A stretch of 64,000 nucleotides of DNA from Pelagibius sp. Alg239-R121 (GTDB taxonomy: Bacteria > Pseudomonadota > Alphaproteobacteria > Kiloniellales > Kiloniellaceae). Position 1 is the first letter of the stretch; every line of letters begins with the position of its first letter. Location: contig NZ_CAMZOF010000008.1 in NCBI RefSeq assembly GCF_947331435.1, positions 248,001-312,000 on the forward strand, read 5' to 3'. This document shows, piece by piece, positions 33,030 through 43,076 of the stretch. Position numbers and translations under genes: made by a program. The notes under the pieces are model-generated. The model saw only the letters and a program-made list of their open reading frames with translations, made no database searches and had not been told where the DNA came from.

Positions 33030-33281
33030 ATGCCGAATTCACTTAGATCGCAAGCCGAACAGCATTTTTCGGCCACTCAGAAAAAAGCTGCCCAGGCCGG
33101 CAAGGATAAAGACAAAGCGCGTAAGCTGGAGGCAGCGCACGTCGCGAAGCTGAAGGCGCTTCGTCTCGCCAAAGAAGCTGCCGATAAAGAGCTTGCGGAA
33201 AAAGATGCAACCGCGAAAGCCACACCCAAAAAGCCGGCAACCGCCAAGAAAACGGCGAACAGAAAGCCCAAGGCTTACTGA
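33030..33281 (+). CDS. Small Lys/Ala-rich protein
   Basis: 83 aa from ATG 33030 with a strong GGAGG upstream; the frame is open further upstream but without a ribosome site. About 60% Ala and Lys, coiled-coil-like middle and a C-terminal (K/A/P/T)-rich tail recalling histone H1-like or DNA/RNA-binding tails. No domain recognised. The excellent ribosome site argues it is real. Nucleoid or nucleic-acid binding is only a guess. Confidence 0.65.
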   Translation: MPNSLRSQAEQHFSATQKKAAQAGKDKDKARKLEAAHVAKLKALRLAKEAADKELAEKDATAKATPKKPATAKKTANRKPKAY

Positions 33282-33347
33282 AGAATCGCTCCGACGGTCC
33301 TAATTATCTTTATGAGAGAGGACATTCGGAGTTTAAGGGGCCAGGAT

Positions 33348-34331
33348 CTAAGCGACCGGATAAGGCCCGTCGGTAAAGCGCTCGGTGTGATATCCCTTTG
33401 ATCCGATTTTGCGCGCGAGGGAACTGCGCGGATCCCTGTTCTGCCTGAGTTGTTCAATTGCGGCGGCGAAATCGAAACGTGGTTGCCAGGCGAGGTCGCG
33501 CCGGGCTTTATCGTTCACATAAACCCGGTCGATAGCCGGGAACATTCTCCAGCCGCGGCGCAGGTATTCCTGTTCGTAGGTCGGAACTCTCTGCCTCACC
33601 ACCTTTTGCGCATTGTCCCGCAGCAGCGTCATGTCTTTGCGCAAAAAGGGCGAGGTGGCGCTGATAATGAAGCGCCCAAAGCCAATCGTCGAGGCTTTGT
33701 CTAATGCCAGCAGATGGGCGTCCACCGCATCTGAAATATCGACCCGGCGAAAAAGATATTCGTTCGTCTTAAGGTTCTCATCGCAATATTCGTTCCGGAT
33801 GTCCGGGCGGTCGTCCTCTTCTGGGAAAAACCGGGAGGTCCGCAATACGATTGTGGGCAGACCCTGATTGCGATGGAACAGTTGGCAAAGATCCTCCGCC
33901 GCTGCCTTGGTGACGCCGTAGATGTTTTTGGGAGCCGGCATGACCCCTTCGGTGATCCAGGCTGCCGGCGCGCCGGGTGGCGGTACCAGCGCATCGCCGA
34001 AAACGCTGGTGGTGCTGGTATAGACGAAACGTTGAACCTTGGCGGCAACGGCCTCTTCCAACAGATTGAGAGTGCCGGTGATGTTCGTGTCCACAAAGTC
34101 CTGACGGCAATGGGTGGCCACATGCGGTTTGTGAAGCGTCGCCGCATGCAAAACCGCCTGCACCCCTTTCATACAGCGTTTCACGAAGGAACGCTCAGTG
34201 AGAGACCCCTGATGGCTGGTAAACTCCGAAGCCTGGATATCCAGGCCGACAACTTCGTGGTTTGCGGCCAACAGGCTAAGACAGAGCGCTTCACCAAGAT
34301 GTCCAGCGCTTCCGGTCACTAGGACTTTCAT
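33348..34331 (-). CDS. NAD-dependent epimerase/dehydratase
   Basis: 327 aa from ATG 34331, with AGGATGA upstream; a TTG two codons earlier is less likely. Extended SDR fold: N-terminal GSAGHLG nucleotide loop (about 8-14), TSTTSVFG near 107 carrying the catalytic Ser/Thr and YGVTKAA (Tyr-x3-Lys) near 140. Related to UDP-glucose epimerase/dTDP-sugar enzymes, but the substrate is not evident and no sugar-nucleotide genes are adjacent. Followed, on its strand, by no clear partner. Confidence 0.85.
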   Translation of the reverse strand: MKVLVTGSAGHLGEALCLSLLAANHEVVGLDIQASEFTSHQGSLTERSFVKRCMKGVQAVLHAATLHKPHVATHCRQDFVDTNITGTLNLLEEAVAAKVQRFVYTSTTSVFGDALVPPPGAPAAWITEGVMPAPKNIYGVTKAAAEDLCQLFHRNQGLPTIVLRTSRFFPEEDDRPDIRNEYCDENLKTNEYLFRRVDISDAVDAHLLALDKASTIGFGRFIISATSPFLRKDMTLLRDNAQKVVRQRVPTYEQEYLRRGWRMFPAIDRVYVNDKARRDLAWQPRFDFAAAIEQLRQNRDPRSSLARKIGSKGYHTERFTDGPYPVA

Positions 34332-34690
34332 CGTCAATCATCCTGCATATTGTGGCTGCGGCACTGCATTCGCCACATCATGAAAGAACGTTCAATCAGT
34401 GATGATGTTGTCCGTCAATAGCTTGCTTGCGAGGCGGTTCGCGCTTTCGGCTTCACATCGAGGATTGGTTGGGAATTTGTCGCATTTGTCATCCATTCGA
34501 TTTTCGCATGACAGCGCTGCATCATCTGGGACATTTTCCATCTTGTATCGGTTAATCAATAGGCGCATCTAAGCGCCGCTCAGCCGCTGGATCAAATGGT
34601 TCGCGGTGAACTGAGGAACTGCCCAGGCACGTCAATCGATACGGAACTGTACGCGGGATATGCCGGTTGGGCCAATTGAGGAACCCATAG
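34332..34690. other. 359-bp intergenic region
   Basis: Between the divergent epimerase and small hypothetical genes. It must contain both promoters. No ORF, repeat or named site was recognised. Confidence 0.45.
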
Positions 34691-34882
34691 ATGAACGTCG
34701 ATTTCGACACGCCGCAGCGTATGACTGTCGTCGTGGAAAAGAACAAGTCTGATACCTGGAGTCTCGCAAGCTATCTGATTACGGCCGATGGGCAGCGCCG
34801 CCGCAATGCGCTTGGCATCTTCGAAAGCTATAGTGATGCCACTCATGCATTGCAGCAGCACTGGCAGCACACCTCTATCTAA
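34691..34882 (+). CDS. Small hypothetical protein
   Basis: 63 aa with ATG preceded by GAGGAACC, a good ribosome site. Content is mixed and soluble, with a beta-hairpin-like start (MTVVVEKN ... SYLITADGQRR) and a C-terminal helix ending in QHWQHTSI. No family recognised. Ribosome site and ordinary composition support it as a real gene. Confidence 0.55.
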   Translation: MNVDFDTPQRMTVVVEKNKSDTWSLASYLITADGQRRRNALGIFESYSDATHALQQHWQHTSI

Positions 34883-35160
34883 AGCTTGATCGGTTCGATC
34901 TGATTCAAAGTGAAACCCAGGCCGGCTCTAATTCACGCCGCCTCGGTGTTTCATCTGCCTCAAGTGTGAGTACTAACGCTGTAGCGCGAGGGCTGTTTAC
35001 TGGCTGGACCTCTGCCATCGTAGCACCAGCCTTTTTGCGGCTGAGAGCGTGCATCTGAAAGAAAGTGATATCTTCTGACAAGCCGGTCAGGTCAGAATGC
35101 TGAGTTGCTCGTGTAATCTGGGCGCATGCCCTGAATAGCAACGCGGGCAAAGTCGGCAAG

Positions 35161-35652
35161 TTGATCAGGACTTGGACATTGAAGGAAAAGAAACCTGTTG
35201 CAGGGTGGCGCGAATGGATATCGCTGCCTGATCTGGGTATCGACCGAATCAAGGTGAAACTGGATACGGGGGCGCGGACGTCAGCCCTCCATGCCTTTCG
35301 CATCGAGAAGTTTCATAGGGACGGGCAGAATTTCGTCCGCTTCAATGTGCATCCCTTACAACGGCATCGTCACCCGGAAATATCGTGCGAAGCCTTGATA
35401 GTCGACGAGCGGATTATTACAAGCTCAAACGGCCAGAAAGACCGCCGCTACGTCATTGCGACGCGTTTACGTGTCGGCGAGATGGAATGGCCTATCGAAG
35501 TGACTCTTACCAATCGGGACGAATTAGGCTTTCGCATGCTGCTTGGGAGGCAGGCTCTGCGCCGGCATCTAATCGTCGATTCCGGCAGCTCATTTAAACT
35601 GGGTCGCGCCAAGCGAAAGACCCGAAAGAAACGCGGAGGAACGGACCAATGA
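35161..35652 (+). CDS. Retropepsin-like protein of the RimB/DUF785 family
   Basis: 163 aa. The start is uncertain: TTG 35161 opens the frame, and TTG 35179 is an alternative with AGGA upstream. Family core: WISLPDLGI and [14 protein letters not shown] (Asp-Thr-Gly of an aspartic-protease-like fold) near 35-46, then LLGRQAL near 140. These proteins are annotated as ATP-dependent zinc proteases but look like retropepsin-type folds and are found beside RimK-type ligases. The stop overlaps the rimK start (ATGA), so the two are coupled. Probably processes or trims the RimK product (inference). Confidence 0.82.
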   Translation: MIRTWTLKEKKPVAGWREWISLPDLGIDRIKVKLDTGARTSALHAFRIEKFHRDGQNFVRFNVHPLQRHRHPEISCEALIVDERIITSSNGQKDRRYVIATRLRVGEMEWPIEVTLTNRDELGFRMLLGRQALRRHLIVDSGSSFKLGRAKRKTRKKRGGTDQ

Positions 35653-36554
35653 AGATCGCCCTCATGGCCAGAAACGCTACACTCTATTCGCATAAAAGGC
35701 TGGTTGAAGCTGCGGAGCAGCGCGGGCATGAGATTCATGTGATCGACACATTACGGGTATACATCAACGTCGCGTCACACCGTCCGGCACTCCACTATAA
35801 GGGTGAGAAGTTACTCGGGTTCGACGCGGTTATTCCCCGTATTGGCGCATCAGTCACCTTTTTTGGTACCGCTGTTCTTCGGCAGTTCGAGGTTATGGGT
35901 GTTTACCCATTGAACGAGTCCGTGGCGATCACCCGCTCACGTGACAAGCTGCGCAGTCTGCAACTGCTCGCAGGAAAGGGCATCGGCCTGCCGGTGACGG
36001 TCTTTGCGCATTCAACGAGCCAGGCGGACGACATCCTCAGTACCCTGGGCGGTGCGCCCGTTGTGATCAAATTGTTGGAAGGCACGCAGGGGATCGGCGT
36101 TGTTTTGGGTGAGACCCCGGGTGCGGCCAAGAGCATGATCCAGGCTTTTGGTGGCTTAAAGGCGAACATTTTAGTGCAGGAATTCATCAAGGAAGCCGGC
36201 GGACAGGACATCCGCTGCCTGGTTATCGGTGACCGTGTCGTTGCCTCTATGATGAGAAGCGGCGCAGAAGATGATTTCCGGTCCAATCTTCATCGCGGCG
36301 GCAAGGCACAGTCGATCAAAATCACTCCGGAAGAACGCTCAACCGCTGTGCGGGCGGCGCACATTATGGGTCTGAATGTCTGCGGTGTGGACATGTTGCG
36401 TTCGAACCATGGGCCGGTTGTCATGGAGGTGAATTCTTCGCCGGGTCTGGAGGGCGTGGAGAAAGCCACCGGGATTGATGTCGCCGGAAAAATCATCGAT
36501 TTCATGGAGAAAAACGCCCGGCCTAATAAAACAAAGACGCGCGGTCGTGGCTGA
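35649..36554 (+). CDS. rimK: RimK-type alpha-L-glutamate ligase
   Basis: 301 aa ATP-grasp enzyme of the RimK family, which adds glutamate residues to a protein or small peptide C terminus (ribosomal protein S6 in E. coli). Visible: preATP-grasp start [20 protein letters not shown] near 98, ATP-grasp loop [16 protein letters not shown] near 138-153, and the metal-binding end [18 protein letters not shown] near 258-275. ATG overlaps the upstream gene's stop; the downstream aspartoacylase-like gene overlaps its end. The conserved three-gene unit suggests a modification and reversal cycle on one substrate. Confidence 0.9.
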   Translation: MKIALMARNATLYSHKRLVEAAEQRGHEIHVIDTLRVYINVASHRPALHYKGEKLLGFDAVIPRIGASVTFFGTAVLRQFEVMGVYPLNESVAITRSRDKLRSLQLLAGKGIGLPVTVFAHSTSQADDILSTLGGAPVVIKLLEGTQGIGVVLGETPGAAKSMIQAFGGLKANILVQEFIKEAGGQDIRCLVIGDRVVASMMRSGAEDDFRSNLHRGGKAQSIKITPEERSTAVRAAHIMGLNVCGVDMLRSNHGPVVMEVNSSPGLEGVEKATGIDVAGKIIDFMEKNARPNKTKTRGRG

Positions 36555-37611
36555 TCCGCTGGCAGAAGAAATTGTCGTTGGTGGCATCACGGTCAAGCCG
36601 GGCGAGCGGCGTATTATTGATCTTCCGATAACGGACCTTTCCACGCACACGCCAATGTCGATGCCGGTCCAAGTTATCTGTGGTCGAAAACCAGGGCCGC
36701 GATTGTTTGTCTGCGCCGGCCTGCACGGCGATGAAATCTCCGGCGTGGAAATCATCCGGCGAGTCCTGAAACTGCGTGCGCTGCGCAGTTTACGGGGTAC
36801 GTTAATTGCGGTTCCCATTGTGAATGTTTTCGGTTTTATCGCCCTTTCCCGATATCTGCCCGACCGGCGTGACCTCAACCGGTCTTTCCCTGGAACGTCC
36901 CAAGGATCCCTGGCATCCCGACTCGCTAATCTCTTTATCGAAGAGGTCGTCGCCAAATGCACCCATGGCATTGATCTTCATACCGCCGCCGTGCATCGCG
37001 TGAATTATCCGCAGATCCGCGCAAATCTCGACGACCCCAAGGTTTCGGAGATGGCCAGTAGCTTTGGCGTTCCCGTCGTCATCAATGCGTCATTGCGCGC
37101 GGGCAGCCTTCGGCAGGCTGCGGGTCAGCTCGGGGTTCCGGTTATCGTCTACGAGGCAGGCGAAGCTCTGCGTTTCGATGAGCTTTCGATCCGCGCTGGT
37201 GTGAAGGGGGTGGCGCGGGCGATGCGTGCCCTGAACATGCTGCCTGCCGGTAAGCAAAGTCCCAGGCCGATGGATCCGATTATCGCACGTTCGAGCACTT
37301 GGGTTCGGGCGCCGGCTAGCGGTGTTCTCCGTGCCAGTTTCGAACTGGGGGCTCAAGTGCGGCAGGATGCTGTCCTAGGCGTTATATCCGATCCTTTTGG
37401 AGAGCGTGAAGTCACGGTGACGTCACCAACAGATGGTATCGTCATTGGCCGGACAAACCTTCCTTTGGTGTATGAAGGTGATGGACTGTTTCACATTGTC
37501 CGGGTTGAAGGGACTCAGGTTGTTGCTGAGACATTGGACGCCTTTATTCCCGAAGAAGATTATGCCGAAGGTTTGACTGCCGAGTTGGCCGACGATCCGC
37601 TTCTTTCGTAG
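36547..37611 (+). CDS. Succinylglutamate desuccinylase/aspartoacylase family metallohydrolase
   Basis: 354 aa from GTG 36547, which overlaps the rimK stop by 8 bases; the frame is open earlier inside rimK. Zinc carboxypeptidase-like fold of the AstE/AspA group: [13 protein letters not shown] near 58 supplies His and Glu ligands and [11 protein letters not shown] near 139 the second His. C-terminal beta-sheet domain (about 250-354) typical for this family. It should hydrolyse N-acyl or gamma-glutamyl-type amide bonds. Coupled to rimK, it may remove glutamates or release a modified peptide (inference). Confidence 0.86.
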   Translation: MADPLAEEIVVGGITVKPGERRIIDLPITDLSTHTPMSMPVQVICGRKPGPRLFVCAGLHGDEISGVEIIRRVLKLRALRSLRGTLIAVPIVNVFGFIALSRYLPDRRDLNRSFPGTSQGSLASRLANLFIEEVVAKCTHGIDLHTAAVHRVNYPQIRANLDDPKVSEMASSFGVPVVINASLRAGSLRQAAGQLGVPVIVYEAGEALRFDELSIRAGVKGVARAMRALNMLPAGKQSPRPMDPIIARSSTWVRAPASGVLRASFELGAQVRQDAVLGVISDPFGEREVTVTSPTDGIVIGRTNLPLVYEGDGLFHIVRVEGTQVVAETLDAFIPEEDYAEGLTAELADDPLLS

Positions 37612-38219
37612 AATCTACTAGGATTGATGCCACAGGATTTCGATTGAGAGCATCAGTCTTGAAGTCCTGAACTGAACAGTGACCTCACCAGCGAAGCGGC
37701 ACAGCGTCCTGAGTCAGCTCTAAACCTTTTGCACTCTACGCAAAATCTTCAAATCGATCATGCATCTAAATTCCATGTACGCGCCGTAACATGAGTACGG
37801 CAATCTCCATAAAACCTCCAAACATTCACCAGGATCTCTTCAAGCAAGGTCCGGCGTTTTCGGGCAAAACCAGTATGACAAGCGGGTTGGTTCGTTTGCT
37901 CGCCGGGAGAAAAGAACTGAATTCGAGTTTAATAGAGAGAGACTTCGATGATTGTCGAGACTGTTAACTGCCGCCGGGAGCGTTTGCCATGACGGCATGG
38001 ATAAGAGAGAAGGGTGGTGCAATGCTGTGGAGTTCGCAAACCATTGGTGTTGGGGAAACTGGAGGACAACTACCCTTTGTAGAGCGCCGCCTCGGCGTGT
38101 GCCGTTCGCGCGTTTTTGGAGATCGCCGCACTAGAAGCCCTTCATCAGCGCGCGCGTACTGGCTGCATCAGCGCGTTTGTGATACGACCATTGACCGATG
38201 CAGCCGGAGCACCGAAACC
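37612..38219. other. 608-bp region without a convincing gene
   Basis: Lies between the aspartoacylase-like gene and the VOC gene. The longest plausible frame is a 58-codon ORF at 37791-37967 (listed separately). The frame running into the VOC gene from 37989 is open but has no protein-like character. No terminator, repeat or RNA structure was recognised. Confidence 0.45.
37791..37967 (+). CDS. Possible 58-codon ORF
   Basis: ATG 37791 to TAA 37965-37967. The peptide has mixed, non-repetitive composition (MSTAISIKPPNIHQDLF... ending DDCRDC) with four Cys/acid residues at its end. No ribosome site is visible before the ATG. Listed because the surrounding 600 bp are otherwise empty; it may be chance. 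Confidence 0.2.
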   Translation: MSTAISIKPPNIHQDLFKQGPAFSGKTSMTSGLVRLLAGRKELNSSLIERDFDDCRDC

Positions 38220-38636
38220 ATGATCATCCCCAATCTGTTGGTCACCGATATGCGCCGTTCGATCGAGTTCTATCGAGACACGCTGGCGATGACCCTCATT
38301 ATGGCCGTTTCTCGGGATCGTGAAATTTTATCCGATGGTGATTGCAAGGATGGCGCCTTTGTCATACTTGAATGGAACGGTGGCCAGCTCATGCTCCAGA
38401 CGGCGGCCTCTCTGGCGGATGAACTTCCGGTTTTCGACGGCGGGGAAAAGCCCACCGCCTCCGGCACAATTTACTTTCGTGATCTACATCCAAATGATGT
38501 CCTGGAACGGGTATCGGAAGACCAAATCGTCAAGGGTCCGACGCTTCAGTGGTACGGCATGATGGAACTTTACCTGCGCGACCCGGATGGTTATGTGATT
38601 TGTATCGGAACGCCCGAGGGACCACCGCCAAAGTGA
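38220..38636 (+). CDS. VOC family (glyoxalase/bleomycin resistance-like) protein
   Basis: 138 aa from ATG 38220, ten bases after a GGAG; the frame is open upstream to 37989 but that stretch is not conserved. Vicinal oxygen chelate fold: MIIPNLLVTDMRRSIEFYRDTL start, GGQLMLQTA strand and YLRDPDGYVICIGTPEG end, where the conserved Glu/His metal positions fall. Whether it is a lyase, dioxygenase or a binding protein cannot be told. Confidence 0.83.
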   Translation: MIIPNLLVTDMRRSIEFYRDTLAMTLIMAVSRDREILSDGDCKDGAFVILEWNGGQLMLQTAASLADELPVFDGGEKPTASGTIYFRDLHPNDVLERVSEDQIVKGPTLQWYGMMELYLRDPDGYVICIGTPEGPPPK

Positions 38637-38801
38637 TTTGAGCGGAGAGAACGGGCCAACAAACAGCTACCGGCGCTTGGTAGCAGCCGTTCGAACGACA
38701 TCACTGCGGCAGCTTTCTTGATCCGCATCCCGCAGTTTTCTTCATAGCCTTCCCGGAGGAGCTCCGGCACAGTTGCGGCGTTATGCCTTGGAGGATGCGG
38801 T

Positions 38802-39737
38802 GTGGATTTAGTCGCTTGGATTGGCCGTCAGCGGACAAGGGCCGTCGCTGCGTTGGTTGCGATCGCAATCGCTCTGCCGTCCCTCGGCGCCATTCTCAAA
38901 CCCTACGTCACCGAAGCCGTGGTTGGTCTCCTCTGCATCGCGTTCCTCAGGATCGATGTTGAGGCATTCCGGTCCTATCTGCGTCAGCCCGGCTCTGTTG
39001 TGGCAGCCGCGGTCTGGACAAGCTTTGCGATACCGATGCTTTTTGGGCTTGGTTGTTGGATTGCAGGTTTCGAGGCGATCAGCCCGGCACTGTTTCTCGG
39101 CCTGATGTTGCAGGCAGTGGCTTCGCCGATGATGGCGGCACCCGCTCTCGCTGCTTTGATGGGTCTGGATGCCACATTGGTGCTTTGCACTTTGATTGTC
39201 AGCACGGTCATTACACCAATTTCGGCCCCGCTCTTCGTTTATCTCATGGGGCTTGATCTATCCCTGTCACCGCTGTCGCTCGGCCTGAAACTTATGACGA
39301 TACTAGCTGGCTCGGCGGTTGTTGGTTTATTGATACGGCGTTTGTTGGGGGCTGACGCAATTGCCAGGCACCGGGATCGGATCGACGGAGTAAATGTTCT
39401 TATCCTCTTCGTCTTTGTTTCCGCCGTGATGGGCGAGGTCGGCATACGCTTCCTTGATGATCCCATTAAGATGCTTGCTTTAACGGTCTTTGCTTTTGCT
39501 GTTTTCGCTCTACTTCTCGCCGTTACCTATCTGGTTTTCCTAAAATGGGGGTCGAAACGCGCCTTCGCTCTCGGGATGATGACGTCTCAGCGGAACATGG
39601 GACTGATGCTTGCCGCAACCGGAGGAATTTTGCCCGACTTGACCTGGCTCTACTTCGCGGTCAGCCAGTTTCCGATCTATTTATCGCCGCAGGTACTCCA
39701 ACCCGTTGCCCGGGCAATCGCGCGAAGAGAACGCTGA
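38802..39737 (+). CDS. Bile acid:sodium symporter (BASS) family transporter
   Basis: 311 aa, GTG start with GGAGG upstream. Nine to ten membrane helices and BASS-type stretches such as LFLGLMLQAVASPMMAAPALAAL near 97 and SQRNMGLMLAATGGI near 265, where the Na+ and substrate sites lie. Members move organic anions (for example pyruvate, 2-keto acids, pantoate). Possible link to the following FAH-ketopantoate reductase fusion, 189 bp downstream on the same strand (inference). Confidence 0.83.
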   Translation: MDLVAWIGRQRTRAVAALVAIAIALPSLGAILKPYVTEAVVGLLCIAFLRIDVEAFRSYLRQPGSVVAAAVWTSFAIPMLFGLGCWIAGFEAISPALFLGLMLQAVASPMMAAPALAALMGLDATLVLCTLIVSTVITPISAPLFVYLMGLDLSLSPLSLGLKLMTILAGSAVVGLLIRRLLGADAIARHRDRIDGVNVLILFVFVSAVMGEVGIRFLDDPIKMLALTVFAFAVFALLLAVTYLVFLKWGSKRAFALGMMTSQRNMGLMLAATGGILPDLTWLYFAVSQFPIYLSPQVLQPVARAIARRER

Positions 39738-39926
39738 CGACTGGCCGCAATTTAGTTGGGCGGCGACGCATCTTGAAACTGGGTGAGCTATCGCTTTTGG
39801 AGATCGAGGATAAATCCTTGTTTCACGATTCAGTCAGGCTTCTCTTCTGCTAGTGCCCGGAGCGGAGTTTCACGTTAGTCTTTGTGTTCACCCGGTAATG
39901 TCGGGCGCGAAATAAGGGGAGCATCA

Positions 39927-41741
39927 ATGGCACAGTGGGTCAGGTTCGAATATCAAGGTCAGATCGAATTCGGAGTACTTGAAAACGAGGCGATCGCGGT
40001 TCACAGCGGTGATATGTTCGATGGCGCAGCGTCAACCGGCGAATCAAGAACGCTGGCAGATGTCACGCTTCTGACACCTTGCGTTCCTTCCAAGATGATT
40101 TGTCTGTGGAACAATTTCCATCAATTGGCGGCCAAACTCGGGACCTCCAGGCCAGCCGATCCCCTGTATTTCCTCAAGGCCTCAAATGCTTTTGTTGCTG
40201 ATGGTCAGGAAATCCGCCGCCCGAAAAGCTATGCGGGAAATGTGATCTACGAAGGCGAACTCGGCATCGTGATCGGAAAAAAATGTGCCGACATAAATGA
40301 GGCTGAAGCAGGGGAGTACATCTTCGGCTATACCTGTATCAATGATGTGACGGCTGTCGACTTGTTGAACAAGGACGCAAGTTTTGCGCAGTGGACGCGC
40401 GCTAAAAGCTTCGACAAATTCGGTGCTATCGGACCGTCTATCGCCACTGGACTAGATCCGATGTCTTTGACCATCAAGACGGTCGTGAACGGTAAAGAGC
40501 GTCAAAATTATCCCGTGGAGGATATGTTTTTTACGCCTCACAAGCTGGTGGCGCGCTTATCGCAGGACATGACCCTGATGCCGGGAGATGTTATAGCCTG
40601 TGGTACTTCGGTTGGCGTTGGCGCCATGCGGGAAGCCGTCAACCGAATGGAGGTCGTCATCGACCAGGTTGGCACCCTGACAAACGAATTCGTGCAGGCG
40701 GTTCCATTCCAGTACAGTGCGGAGGTTCCGCCGACAAGAGTCTGTGTCGTTGGCGCGGGTGCAATCGGCGGCCTGCTGGCGGCCAAAATCGCCAATGCGG
40801 GACATCCGGTCACCGTGGTCGATATGGGCCGGCATCTGGAGGCGATCCGCCAAAACGGACTCAAGCTTATCTGGGAAGACGGCACCAGCATCACTACGGC
40901 GGTTAAAGCCGTGAGCTCTGCTGCCGAAGCTGGCCCACAGGATCTTGTCATACTGGCAGTCAAAGCCCATTACCTGGAAGGGGTGGTGCGTGACATCGAA
41001 AAGATGCTCACCCCGGAAACCATGGTGATGACCGTACAGAACGGTTTGCCCTGGTGGTATTTCCAGAACCACGGCGGCCCACATGACGGCCAGCAGCTCA
41101 AGGGTCTCGACCCTTCGGGTATCCTCACACGCAAAATCGATCCCTCGCGGATCATCGGATCCGTGGTCTATCCTGCCGCTTCAGTCCACGATTTTGGCGT
41201 AATCCATCATGTTGAGGGAGATCGCTTCCCAATTGGCGAACTGGATGGTGCCGAGACAGATCGGGTTAAGTTGCTTCATGACCTGCTGGTTTCCAGTGGA
41301 CTGAAGTCCCGTGTCTTGAGCGATATTCGCGCGGAAATCTGGTTGAAGGCCTGGGGCAATCTTTCGTTCAATCCCATCAGCGCCCTCAGCCATGCCACTC
41401 TGGTTGATATCTGCCAGTTCCCTGAAACCCGGACGTTGGCGGCAGACATGATGGCCGAAGCACAAACAGTCGCGGAACAGCTCGGCATCACCTTCCGCCA
41501 TACCATTGAAAAGCGGATCCAAGGTGCGGAGGCTGTCGGGTCGCATAAAACCTCGATGTTGCAGGATGTGGAGCTCGGCCGATCGCTGGAAACCGAGGCA
41601 CTGGTTGGATCGATCCTGGAGATGGCGAATTTAACTGGTACGCCGGCGCCCTCCATCAAAGCGGTTTATGCCTGCATCAAGCTCCTGAACAAGGTGATGC
41701 TGACCGAAGGTGTTGGCGTCGCCTTTGCGAAAACCGGCTAG
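39927..41741 (+). CDS. Fused fumarylacetoacetate hydrolase / ketopantoate reductase-like protein
   Basis: 604 aa from ATG 39927 with AGGGGA upstream. N-terminal FAH-fold domain (about 1-255): Y-E-G-E-L near 109 and INDVTAVD near 139 give the metal-binding Glu/Glu/Asp set, with GDVIACGTSVGVG near 225. Linker, then a 6-phosphogluconate-dehydrogenase-like ketopantoate reductase domain (about 270-604) starting with the Rossmann motif GAGAIGG at 277, and ending with a PanE/ApbA C-terminal helical domain (KAWGNLSFNPISALS near 475). FAH proteins cleave or decarboxylate 2-oxo acids; ApbA-like domains reduce 2-oxo acids. The fusion may pass an oxo acid between them. Confidence 0.87.
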   Translation: MAQWVRFEYQGQIEFGVLENEAIAVHSGDMFDGAASTGESRTLADVTLLTPCVPSKMICLWNNFHQLAAKLGTSRPADPLYFLKASNAFVADGQEIRRPKSYAGNVIYEGELGIVIGKKCADINEAEAGEYIFGYTCINDVTAVDLLNKDASFAQWTRAKSFDKFGAIGPSIATGLDPMSLTIKTVVNGKERQNYPVEDMFFTPHKLVARLSQDMTLMPGDVIACGTSVGVGAMREAVNRMEVVIDQVGTLTNEFVQAVPFQYSAEVPPTRVCVVGAGAIGGLLAAKIANAGHPVTVVDMGRHLEAIRQNGLKLIWEDGTSITTAVKAVSSAAEAGPQDLVILAVKAHYLEGVVRDIEKMLTPETMVMTVQNGLPWWYFQNHGGPHDGQQLKGLDPSGILTRKIDPSRIIGSVVYPAASVHDFGVIHHVEGDRFPIGELDGAETDRVKLLHDLLVSSGLKSRVLSDIRAEIWLKAWGNLSFNPISALSHATLVDICQFPETRTLAADMMAEAQTVAEQLGITFRHTIEKRIQGAEAVGSHKTSMLQDVELGRSLETEALVGSILEMANLTGTPAPSIKAVYACIKLLNKVMLTEGVGVAFAKTG

Positions 41742-41771
41742 CGCCAGGGCCTGAGTTCGGCGTTGTTCGCG

Positions 41772-43031
41772 TCATCCTTTCAAACTCTCGTCGAACGAAT
41801 GGATGAAGCGTCCCCGCCCGGTAAATACGATCACCCAAATGACAAGACATATGGTCACGGCGATCAGCATGGGCGTCACCACGCCCTGGGTCACCGCATA
41901 ACTTCCGACCAGATAGGTTCCGATCCCTCCGGCCAGCTGCGTCAGCAAGAACATATTTCCCATGACGCGCCCGCGTTGCGCCTCGTCGACGTTTAACTGA
42001 AGCAATGACTGCGTACCGGTTTTTCGAATCTGGCTCGCCAATCCCGAGGCCATCGCGATAGCAACCGCAAAATACAGGTTTTCGACGAGGAGAAGGCATG
42101 CGAGCGATAGGGTGGCTGCCAGAAACGCCCAAAGTACCCGTTCGATTCTCGCGGCTTTGGCGCCACCATGAGCGAGCCAAAGCGCCGCCAGCGTTGCACC
42201 GAAGCCTCTGGCCGCCAGGATGGCGGAAACGCCAACAACGCCCACACTAAGGATCTGTTCCGAATAAGCAGGCAGCATATGATAGAAGCTGACGCTCAGC
42301 GCGTCCCCGGCCAACAGCAGGATGAGCAGAGCGGAAATACCCTTGTTGCCGAGGATGTAAGTAACGCCGTGTGCAATGTCGCCGAGAATTGAAAGGCCGC
42401 TTCTTTGCGGCTTCATGTAACCTTTCGGCGTTTTCAGAAAGGTCATTGCACAGAGCAGGATGAAGTAGCCCAGCGCATTGACGGCGAAGGCCATGGCGAT
42501 GCTGTGGTTGACGATAAGCCAGCCCGCCAGTGCAGGTCCGGCAAAAATCGCAAACTGAGTATAGGAGGAATTCACTGCGATGGCCGAGGCAAGGCGGGAT
42601 TTTTCGACAAAGCGCGGCAGCATTCCATGCATGGCAGGGACATAAAAACTAATGAGCGTTCCATGCAACAAGACCAGCAAGGCCAGAGGCCAAATGCTCA
42701 GGAGATCCCACCAGGCCAGCAATGCCATCACCGTCGCCTGAATCAGCAAAAGGATGTTTGTGACGATCAGAATCCGGTAGCGATCGAACCGATCCGCCAG
42801 GGCGCCGCCAAGAGGCAGTAAAAGGACATTTGGAACGATGTCCATCAGGGCAACAACAGCCAGCCAAACCGTCGACGCCGTCAGTTCCCATGTCAGCCAG
42901 GACACCGCGACGATCTGCACGAAGTAACTGATCCAGGATGCGATCGAGCCAACAGAGTGGATGCGGAAATTCCGATCCGCAAAAGCTCTGCCGATACCGC
43001 CAAACCACTGCCGTTCCGCAGTTCCATTCAT
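41772..43031 (-). CDS. MFS transporter (EntS/MFS_3-like)
   Basis: 419 aa from ATG 43031; a TTG two codons upstream is less likely. Twelve-helix major facilitator with the loop 2-3 motif GGALADRFDRYR near 80 and helix pattern of the enterobactin-exporter/MFS_3 group. The last gene of a four-gene minus-strand set; probably exports a product or imports a methylated amine of this locus (inference). Confidence 0.84.
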   Translation of the reverse strand: MNGTAERQWFGGIGRAFADRNFRIHSVGSIASWISYFVQIVAVSWLTWELTASTVWLAVVALMDIVPNVLLLPLGGALADRFDRYRILIVTNILLLIQATVMALLAWWDLLSIWPLALLVLLHGTLISFYVPAMHGMLPRFVEKSRLASAIAVNSSYTQFAIFAGPALAGWLIVNHSIAMAFAVNALGYFILLCAMTFLKTPKGYMKPQRSGLSILGDIAHGVTYILGNKGISALLILLLAGDALSVSFYHMLPAYSEQILSVGVVGVSAILAARGFGATLAALWLAHGGAKAARIERVLWAFLAATLSLACLLLVENLYFAVAIAMASGLASQIRKTGTQSLLQLNVDEAQRGRVMGNMFLLTQLAGGIGTYLVGSYAVTQGVVTPMLIAVTICLVIWVIVFTGRGRFIHSFDESLKG

Positions 43032-43076
43032 GGCCAAGGTCCAGATGACCTAGACGGTGAGTTTCTTGCCATGGAA

